The notes beneath the pieces were generated by a model, which worked only from the letters and a program-made list of their open reading frames with translations, was not told the origin of the DNA and made no database searches. 12,397 nucleotides of DNA, taken from positions 1-12,397 of the forward strand of contig JAQTLG010000018.1 in NCBI GenBank assembly GCA_028715025.1, read 5' to 3'. Positions within the stretch are counted from its first letter, which is position 1. Each line of letters starts with the position of its first letter. Origin of the DNA: Dehalococcoidia bacterium. Its GTDB lineage: Bacteria; Chloroflexota; Dehalococcoidia; GIF9; UBA5629. Of the stretch, positions 8,485-12,397 are shown piece after piece. Made by a program: the position numbers and the translations under genes.

Positions 8485-8715
8485 TTAGACTACCATGGCA
8501 AGCAAGATAGCAACGATCAAAGCATAGATGCCGACCGCTTCAGTCAGAGCGCCGATCAGGATCATGTTGGTCAGTAGCACGCCTCTGGCTTCGGGATTGC
8601 GTCCCAGCGCCTGCATGGCGCCCAGACCGATAAGGCCAAGGCCGATGCCCGGTCCCAGCATGCCCAGTCCTGCAGCAAGGCCAGCACCCAGCATTTTCAT
8701 AGTTTCAGCGTCCAT
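8485..8715 (-). CDS. atpE: F1Fo ATP synthase c subunit (proteolipid)
   Basis: Subunit c forms the rotor ring in the membrane. The 76-residue hairpin has two membrane helices, a glycine-rich first helix (residues 10-33), the polar loop RNPEA (39-43), and the ion-carrying Glu59 in ALTEAVG. Where Na+-coupled rings have Gln in helix 1 (GVGQG) and Ser or Thr after the Glu, this protein has Leu (GIGLG) and Ala. A proton is therefore the likely coupling ion. The SD AAGGAGGG lies about 7 nt upstream of the ATG and is among the strongest in the operon, in keeping with the need for many copies. Confidence 0.96.
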   Translation of the reverse strand: MDAETMKMLGAGLAAGLGMLGPGIGLGLIGLGAMQALGRNPEARGVLLTNMILIGALTEAVGIYALIVAILLAMVV

Positions 8716-8746
8716 TTAGATCCCTCCTTTTACTTGAGTAAGAAAA

Positions 8747-9727
8747 TTAATTGTGTTCAGCACCCTCTTCATGGTGCGAGGTTACTGCCATTACACCGAA
8801 TACGAGTGTCAGGCCGGCGAAAATCATAGCCTGCAGGAAACCTACAAGTGTTTCCAGCCCATAAAACGGCACAGGTGCTATGAAGGCCACCAGGAATGTC
8901 ATAACGCCAAGCAGGATTTCTCCTGCAGTCATGTTGCCAAATAGACGGAAGGTAAAGCTGACGATCCTGATGAAGTGACTCAGTATTTCCAGAAGCCCGA
9001 CATAGATATTGATAAATCCGAATGCCAGCCCGCTAACAAAAGATTTCCCATTTCCCTTGAATAGATCGACAAACGCCTTGCCCAGCGCGCTGAACTGGAA
9101 GAACGAGTCCACATACTTGAGTGGGCCGATCTTGGAAAATCCGAGGTATTCAATAAATACGAAAGAAACAAGCGCGATCGAAAGTGTGAGGTTCACATCC
9201 GTATTGGCGGCACGAAGGAAAGGCACGACAACGGTGGCTGAGTGGGCCCCCTCACCTATATGTTCAACCGGTCCCCATGTGCCCCACAGCGGCACAAGCG
9301 CCAGCAGGGCATTGGTGACAACATACAAAAATATTGTTGTGACTATAGGGAAGAAGGTACGTACGTATTTGGGGCCGGAAACGCCCTCGATGGTATTGTA
9401 AATGCCATCGACGACCACTTCTGCAAAGCTCTGCAGCCTGCCGGGTATCATCTTCATCTTTCTGGTGGCAAATAAGAATAAGAGGAAAAGCAAAATGATG
9501 GTTACCCAGGATGAGATAAGGGTATTAGTGACTTTGAACTCGCCTATATGGAACATCGGTTCCGAGGGAAGCACAACATGTGGTTTGCTGACCTGAAGTT
9601 CCTGAGGCACGCTGATATTAAAGAACTTACTGCCTAAGGGCCCCATCACAAATGAGGTCAGTAAGAGTGCCAGAAGAACGATGCCGAGGATAACCATTAA
9701 GCGGCTGGAGCAACCAAGTTTACTCAC
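8747..9727 (-). CDS. atpB: F1Fo ATP synthase a subunit
   Basis: Subunit a provides the half-channels through which ions reach the c-ring. The product has about 326 residues and several membrane segments, starting with one near residues 11-29. The essential channel arginine lies in SFTFRLFGNMTAGEILLG (Arg261). Before it come PFLRAANTDVNLTLSIALVSF and an extended loop with KYVDSFFQFSALGKAFVDLF. The GTG at 9727 is preferred because AAAGGAG ends 7 nt upstream; the in-frame ATG at 9733 is only 1 nt from that SD. With the GTG start the gene overlaps atpI by 8 nt. The tail is His/Glu-rich (SHHEEGAEHN). Confidence 0.94.
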   Translation of the reverse strand: MSKLGCSSRLMVILGIVLLALLLTSFVMGPLGSKFFNISVPQELQVSKPHVVLPSEPMFHIGEFKVTNTLISSWVTIILLFLLFLFATRKMKMIPGRLQSFAEVVVDGIYNTIEGVSGPKYVRTFFPIVTTIFLYVVTNALLALVPLWGTWGPVEHIGEGAHSATVVVPFLRAANTDVNLTLSIALVSFVFIEYLGFSKIGPLKYVDSFFQFSALGKAFVDLFKGNGKSFVSGLAFGFINIYVGLLEILSHFIRIVSFTFRLFGNMTAGEILLGVMTFLVAFIAPVPFYGLETLVGFLQAMIFAGLTLVFGVMAVTSHHEEGAEHN

Positions 9728-10061
9728 TGTCATGCTCCTTTATCGAGTTCTTTTTTGCATCCATATTCTTTTGCTCGTCTATAAACTGGCGCAGCATGCG
9801 GTACAATCCGTATCCCGCTGCCGAGGTCCCAAGCACAAAGCCAATCAACGTGCATAATGGCCTGCTGTTCAATCGCTCTGGAGCATCCAACCACAGGCCG
9901 AGGGCTGTTGGCAGTATCAAACTCAATGCTACATACCAACCGACATTAAAAAGAAACCAAAACCCTTTGAGTAGCTGTCTTTTATCTGGTTTCAGTTCAC
10001 TGTCTTTTTTAATCACTGCATTATAACAAGCATGTATTTTAACCGTCAACGGAAAATCCAT
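9720..10061 (-). CDS. atpI: ATP synthase assembly protein AtpI
   Basis: AtpI/AtpZ proteins help c-ring assembly or Mg2+ supply for ATP synthase. The product has two membrane helices, FWFLFNVGWYVALSLILPTALGLWLD and LCTLIGFVLGTSAAGYGLYRML, which is the family layout, followed by a charged C-terminus. The start is uncertain. The ATG at 10061 has no SD, and a strong promoter lies inside the first 14 codons. A GTG at 10016 would give 98 residues beginning just before the basic KPDKRQLLK stretch, but it too lacks an SD and sits only 3 nt after the -10 box. The first 15 residues of the long form do not look like AtpI. It is upstream of and overlaps atpB. Confidence 0.8.
   Translation of the reverse strand: MDFPLTVKIHACYNAVIKKDSELKPDKRQLLKGFWFLFNVGWYVALSLILPTALGLWLDAPERLNSRPLCTLIGFVLGTSAAGYGLYRMLRQFIDEQKNMDAKKNSIKEHDSE
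9735..9741 (-). promoter_or_regulatory. SD that favours the GTG start of atpB
   Basis: AAAGGAG lies 7 nt upstream of the GTG at 9727 but only 1 nt from the in-frame ATG at 9733. It is inside the end of atpI, so the two genes are probably translationally coupled. Confidence 0.55.
10020..10049 (-). promoter_or_regulatory. strong extended -10 promoter of the atp operon
   Basis: On the minus strand TTGACG (10044-10049) is followed after 18 bases by a perfect TATAAT (10020-10025). A TG one base upstream makes an extended -10 (TGTTATAAT). The start point would be near 10013. This is the best match upstream of the operon, yet it lies within the longest reading frame of atpI. Confidence 0.7.
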
Positions 10062-10120
10062 TGATTTTTGGCAACATAGTATACGCCTTAGTAACTACGC
10101 ATTTTAAGAAGTGGCAGTGA

Positions 10121-10132
10121 TTACTATAGTAA
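10121..10132. repeat. 12-bp palindrome upstream of atpI
   Basis: TTACTATAGTAA is a perfect palindrome in the 110-nt spacer between the DUF151 gene and atpI, about 70 bp upstream of the atp -35 box. I see no clear terminator in this spacer, so read-through into the atp operon is possible. A regulator-binding site is one possibility. Confidence 0.3.
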
Positions 10133-10171
10133 ATTTCAGGCCGGGTATGCCATGTTGCAGGATTTCAACAA

Positions 10172-10957
10172 TCAGGACTTCTTTTTGCCGAAATCGTCCA
10201 GATCCAGTGTGTTAATGAAATCGTAAATTGCCGGGTATTTCATTATCTCCTGCTCGTTGATCTTCTCGGGATTGACGGTGCCGTCACCGGCCGGCCTGGG
10301 TTGAGCTGTGATCTTACCCGATTCACCATCGAGGATGATACCAGCCTTGTCGAGAACCGATTCTTCCGCGTAAATGGGTGCTGTGACCCTGACGGCCAGG
10401 GCTATGGCATCGCTTGGACGGGAATCCAGCTTCATTTTAGTCAGAAGCCAACGCTTGTTGTGTTCATCGAAAAACACCTCAAACACCCAACCTTCCCCGC
10501 CATCGATTTCCATAAAGTGTTTTTTTCCGTCCTGCCACCTGTTCACAATAGTGGATTTAAATTCATGGCCCTGCCATACCAAAGACAATTTGGCGTCCTG
10601 TTCCAGGTCCTGCAAGCGATTGCGGCCCGAACGAGCCTCAAGTTCAATAACCGGCGGCCCTTCAGTAAATTCAAATACTATCTGCGCATAAAAAGTATCT
10701 GAACGCAGGTCGTTTACCACAACCCTTGATATATTGGTCCCTGACAGCGATTTAAGGGCAAAGAAAGTATTTTTCAACAGGTCATGTGTCATGGGACGTG
10801 AAACATCAACGTTCTGCAACTTCATGGATATGGCATCGGCCTCCGCCGGACCTATCCAGATAGGCAGGTAGCGGTCGGTCTGCCTTTCCTTGAGTATGAC
10901 CACATGCTGATAGTTCATCAGGCTGACACGTATGCTATCGATTTGCATCTCTTTCAT
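10172..10957 (-). CDS. DUF151 (bifunctional nuclease family) protein with inserted domain
   Basis: The product has 261 residues. The N-terminal half begins MQIDSIRVSLMNYQHVVILKE, then LPIWIGPAEADAI (31-43) and RPMTHDLL (54-61). The hallmark DSRPSDAIALAVRVTAPIY lies at 178-196. Both match the bifunctional nuclease family, reported to have RNase and DNase activity in some members. In ordinary members these parts are almost contiguous. Here about 70 residues (roughly 105-176) are inserted, with a beta-rich pattern of W, G, F and W residues (WQGHEFKSTIVNRW, then VFEVFFDEHNKRWLL). The C-terminus (210-261) is a further acidic/lysine tail. The ATG at 10957 has AGGAGG 6 nt upstream; the frame extends to 10975 but would then include that SD. 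Confidence 0.85.
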   Translation of the reverse strand: MKEMQIDSIRVSLMNYQHVVILKERQTDRYLPIWIGPAEADAISMKLQNVDVSRPMTHDLLKNTFFALKSLSGTNISRVVVNDLRSDTFYAQIVFEFTEGPPVIELEARSGRNRLQDLEQDAKLSLVWQGHEFKSTIVNRWQDGKKHFMEIDGGEGWVFEVFFDEHNKRWLLTKMKLDSRPSDAIALAVRVTAPIYAEESVLDKAGIILDGESGKITAQPRPAGDGTVNPEKINEQEIMKYPAIYDFINTLDLDDFGKKKS

Positions 10958-10967
10958 TGGAAACCTC

Positions 10968-10985
10968 CTGAGCATCGTTGCTCAG
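10968..10985 (-). promoter_or_regulatory. 5'-leader hairpin touching the SD of the DUF151 gene
   Basis: On the transcript CTGAGCA pairs perfectly with TGCTCAG around a 4-base ACGA loop. The last two stem bases are the first two of the SD AGGAGG (10964-10969). The hairpin begins about 3 nt after the predicted start point, so it would sit at the 5' end of the mRNA. It could protect the mRNA or limit ribosome access. Confidence 0.45.
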
Positions 10986-10994
10986 TTAGGATTG

Positions 10995-11023
10995 ATTGTA
11001 ACGCAAGACCCCAGTAGTGTCAA
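10995..11023 (-). promoter_or_regulatory. strong sigma70-type promoter of the DUF151 gene
   Basis: On the minus strand a perfect TTGACA (11018-11023) is separated by 17 bases from TACAAT (10995-11000, one mismatch). The start point is near 10988, giving a leader of about 31 nt. Confidence 0.75.
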
Positions 11024-11036
11024 TTACATAAATTGC

Positions 11037-11047
11037 ATATGCGATAT
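11037..11047. repeat. ATATGCGATAT element, copy 2 (upstream of DUF151 promoter)
   Basis: The same 11 bases as at 2361-2371, here 13 bp upstream of the -35 box of the DUF151 gene. It overlaps the 8-bp palindrome GCATATGC (11035-11042) and abuts the 18-bp palindrome at 11044-11061. Confidence 0.3.
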
Positions 11048-11061
11048 ACAATATTGTATAT
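11044..11061. repeat. 18-bp perfect palindrome between divergent promoters
   Basis: ATATACAATATTGTATAT is a perfect inverted repeat without spacer. It lies between the divergent promoters of the DUF151 gene and dtd, so a dimeric regulator bound here could act on both. No regulator is assigned. Confidence 0.45.
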
Positions 11062-11106
11062 AAAAACGTCCGCTTATGCTTGATACAGAATGTCAGGTAT
11101 TCGTTG

Positions 11107-11135
11107 TTGTTATCCGCTTTAGTATTTAATAAAAT
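11107..11135 (+). promoter_or_regulatory. candidate promoter of dtd
   Basis: TTGTTA (11107-11112), a 17-base spacer and TAAAAT (11130-11135). The start point would be near 11142, leaving a leader of about 24 nt that includes the GAGGA SD. Confidence 0.4.
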
Positions 11136-11165
11136 AGTGAGTATTGTAATGAGGATTAACACGAT

Positions 11166-11618
11166 TTGAAAGCACTTTTACAGCGTGTAACCAGAGCAGA
11201 GGTTACGGTTGACTGCCGAGTGGCCGGCCGGATAGGTCAGGGCTTTCTCATATTGCTTGGTGTGGGTGGTAATGATAGCGAGAAAGACGCCGACTACCTT
11301 GCCGATAAAGTGGTCAATCTCAGGGTATTCAGCGATGACAACAGTAAATTTAATCTGTCAGCATTGCATATAAAAGCAGAGCTGCTGGTGATAAGCCAGT
11401 TCACCCTGCTGGCGGATACCAGCCGGGGACGCCGACCCAGCTTTACTGAGGCTGCGCCGCCGGAGACGGCGGAAAAACTCTATGACTATTTTATCAGGCG
11501 TGTCTCGGAAACAGGTTTGAAAATCCAGTCCGGCATATTCGGGGCACATATGCTGGTCAGTATCGTTAATGACGGCCCCGTCACTATTATGCTGGACAGC
11601 AAGGACAAGCTCGCCTGA
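11166..11618 (+). CDS. dtd: D-aminoacyl-tRNA deacylase
   Basis: DTD removes D-amino acids (and mischarged Gly) from tRNA in the cytoplasm as a proofreading step. The 150-residue product starts MKALLQRVTRAEVTV, carries the active-site SQFTLLAD (77-84) and ends with MLVSIVNDGPVTIMLDS, which holds the Gly-Pro motif (137-138) that excludes L-aminoacyl-tRNA. Length and order are normal. The start is a TTG with GAGGA 10 nt upstream; there is no nearby ATG that keeps the conserved N-terminus. It is followed 64 nt later by the Fur-family gene in the same direction. Confidence 0.95.
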   Translation: MKALLQRVTRAEVTVDCRVAGRIGQGFLILLGVGGNDSEKDADYLADKVVNLRVFSDDNSKFNLSALHIKAELLVISQFTLLADTSRGRRPSFTEAAPPETAEKLYDYFIRRVSETGLKIQSGIFGAHMLVSIVNDGPVTIMLDSKDKLA

Positions 11619-11645
11619 CCGGCATCCAGTATTAAATGCAACCAT

Positions 11646-11674
11646 TTGCGACTGCTATTATTATGTGTAATAAT
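11646..11674 (+). promoter_or_regulatory. putative fur promoter with overlapping operator
   Basis: TTGCGA (11646-11651), a 17-base spacer and AATAAT (11669-11674) form a plausible promoter. Between and over them lies a perfect inverted repeat ATTATTATGTGTAATAAT (two 7-bp arms 11657-11663 and 11668-11674, 4-base centre). AT-rich inverted repeats of this type are typical of Fur/PerR/Zur boxes. A dimer bound here would block the -10 box, suggesting autorepression. The predicted start point (near 11681) would give a nearly leaderless mRNA. Confidence 0.45.
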
Positions 11675-11682
11675 TGATACTG

Positions 11683-12093
11683 ATGAGTTGTATTGAGACG
11701 TTGCAGAAAAAAGGTTACAGGCTTACTCCTCAGCGCATCATGGTCGTGGATGCCCTGCACAGTGTGGAATCTCATATCAGCGCCGAAGAGATATTCGCCA
11801 AACTAAAAGAGAAATATCCCTATGCCAATATATCCACAGTCTATCGCACTTTAGAGCTGCTGAAAGAGCTGGGTCTGGCGGCGGAGATAGAGATCGGTGA
11901 CGGCATCTCTCGCTATCACGCCAGGGAACACAGTAAACATCACCATCTAATCTGCAATAAATGTGGAAAAACAATTGAGTTGCCTGAGGCTGATCTGCAA
12001 CCGCTGGCGTCATCCCTGGAGGCAAAATACAAGTTTAGAGCCGACGTGAGACACCTGGCGATTTTCGGGCTGTGCCCGAAATGCCAGGTGTGA
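11683..12093 (+). CDS. Fur-family metal-responsive transcriptional regulator
   Basis: The 136-residue product has the family layout: GYRLTPQRIMVVDAL (11-25), the winged-helix recognition region ANISTVYRTLELLKELGLA (48-66), then a dimerisation domain with the His cluster RYHAREHSKHHHLICNKCG. Two Cys pairs (Cys91/Cys94 and Cys131/Cys134) should bind a structural Zn. The sensed metal (Fe, Zn, Ni, Mn or peroxide) cannot be told from this. The next gene, a Co/Ni uptake component, makes nickel or cobalt a reasonable guess. The ATG at 11683 is chosen; a TTG at 11674 is also in frame. Neither has a clear SD. Confidence 0.9.
   Translation: MSCIETLQKKGYRLTPQRIMVVDALHSVESHISAEEIFAKLKEKYPYANISTVYRTLELLKELGLAAEIEIGDGISRYHAREHSKHHHLICNKCGKTIELPEADLQPLASSLEAKYKFRADVRHLAIFGLCPKCQV
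12052..12090 (+). other. long hairpin inside the 3' end of the fur-family gene
   Basis: CACCTGGC (12052-12059) pairs with GCCAGGTG (12083-12090) and TTTCGGG (12063-12069) pairs with CCCGAAA (12075-12081) around CTGTG. That makes 15 pairs with a small internal loop. It ends at the base before the TGA stop and encodes the second Cys pair. No T-run follows, so it is not a simple terminator. It may act as an attenuating or stabilising element between this gene and cbiM. Confidence 0.45.
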
Positions 12094-12135
12094 AGCTATT
12101 TCCTCGCAAAGAACCGAAAAATATTGGGAGTTATC

Positions 12136-12397
12136 ATGCATATACCGGACGGTTTTATCAGTGCGCCTGTTGCAACGGCAACGGGAGTTATTGCGGTTGC
12201 AGCGATAGCTGTGGCTGTAAAAAAGACGAATAAGAAAATGGGAGAGAAACAGGTTCCTATGATGGGGGTTCTGGCGGCCTTCATATTCGCGGCTCAAATG
12301 TTGAATTTCCCGGTGGTGGGAGGAACCTCCGGCCACTTCGTCGGCGCGGCGCTTGCCGCAATATTGCTGGGGCCGTGGGCCACCGTGCTGATATTGA
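12136..12397 (+). CDS. cbiM: CbiM, substrate-binding subunit of Co/Ni ECF transporter (partial)
   Basis: The first 87 codons are present and the frame runs off the window end. The N-terminus MHIPDGFIS is the hallmark of CbiM/NikM, whose free N-terminus and His2 coordinate the metal, together with the His at position 67 in GGTSGHFVG, also present here. Membrane helices are visible at about residues 9-28 and 43-60. CbiM works with CbiN or a fused subunit and the CbiQ/CbiO energising parts, which would be expected just beyond the window. GGGAG lies 5 nt upstream of the ATG. It follows the fur-family gene by 42 nt with no promoter or T-run seen, so co-transcription is likely. Confidence 0.93.
   Translation, partial: MHIPDGFISAPVATATGVIAVAAIAVAVKKTNKKMGEKQVPMMGVLAAFIFAAQMLNFPVVGGTSGHFVGAALAAILLGPWATVLIL

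Noticed and set aside
8485..8715. Na+-coupled ATP synthase, as in some anaerobes
   Set aside because: The Gln of helix 1 and the Ser/Thr after the key Glu, both needed for Na+ binding in known rings, are Leu and Ala here.
10062..10171. Terminator of the DUF151 gene before atpI
   Set aside because: The spacer has an AT palindrome (TTACTATAGTAA) but no GC-rich stem followed by a T-run.

Overview
This is a bacterial window made mostly of housekeeping genes, with all boundaries read directly from the sequence. Its core is a complete nine-gene F1Fo ATP synthase operon on the minus strand, in the order atpI-B-E-F-H-A-G-D-C, reading from about 10061 down to 3082. The overall style suggests an anaerobic Chloroflexota bacterium, possibly Dehalococcoidia. 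The grounds are frequent TTG starts with strong Shine-Dalgarno (SD) sequences, a CoA-ligase alpha subunit of the ADP-forming type, a CbiM metal transporter beside a Fur regulator, and a beta subunit with an unusual stretch after Walker B. That placement is an inference I could not test by search.

Left part (1-3081). Positions 1-332 hold no convincing intact gene. One frame reads like the decayed or broken end of a protein resembling the lipoprotein that follows. A small secreted lipoprotein (333-797, plus) converges on an ADP-forming acyl-CoA synthetase alpha subunit (814-2256, minus). The latter is divergent from rpsP-khpA (2442-3013, plus), which encode ribosomal protein bS16 and a KH-domain RNA-binding protein. 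A 12-bp perfect stem with T-rich flanks on both sides separates khpA from the converging atpC and should terminate both transcripts.

Middle (3082-10061). The ATP synthase genes are tightly packed. Stop codons lie inside the next gene's SD at atpA-atpG and atpG-atpD, and atpI overlaps atpB. The c subunit lacks the Na+-binding residues, so the enzyme is probably proton-coupled. The longest spacer (109 nt) follows atpE and carries a hairpin. The two hexamer genes, atpA and atpD, both appear to start with TTG. A near-consensus extended -10 promoter lies inside the 5' end of the atpI reading frame.

Right part (10172-12397). A DUF151 bifunctional-nuclease family protein (minus) carries an unusual inserted domain of about 70 residues. 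It is divergent from dtd (D-aminoacyl-tRNA deacylase), which is followed by a Fur-family regulator and the start of cbiM (Co/Ni ECF transporter), cut by the window end. The intergenic regions here are rich in perfect palindromes. One sits over the probable fur promoter and would suit autoregulation.

I see no mobile element, CRISPR array, tRNA or rRNA. I did not find a clearly new multi-gene system. The most unusual items are the domain-inserted DUF151 protein, the misplaced-looking atp promoter, the fur operator and 3' hairpin, and the possible decayed paralogue at the left end.
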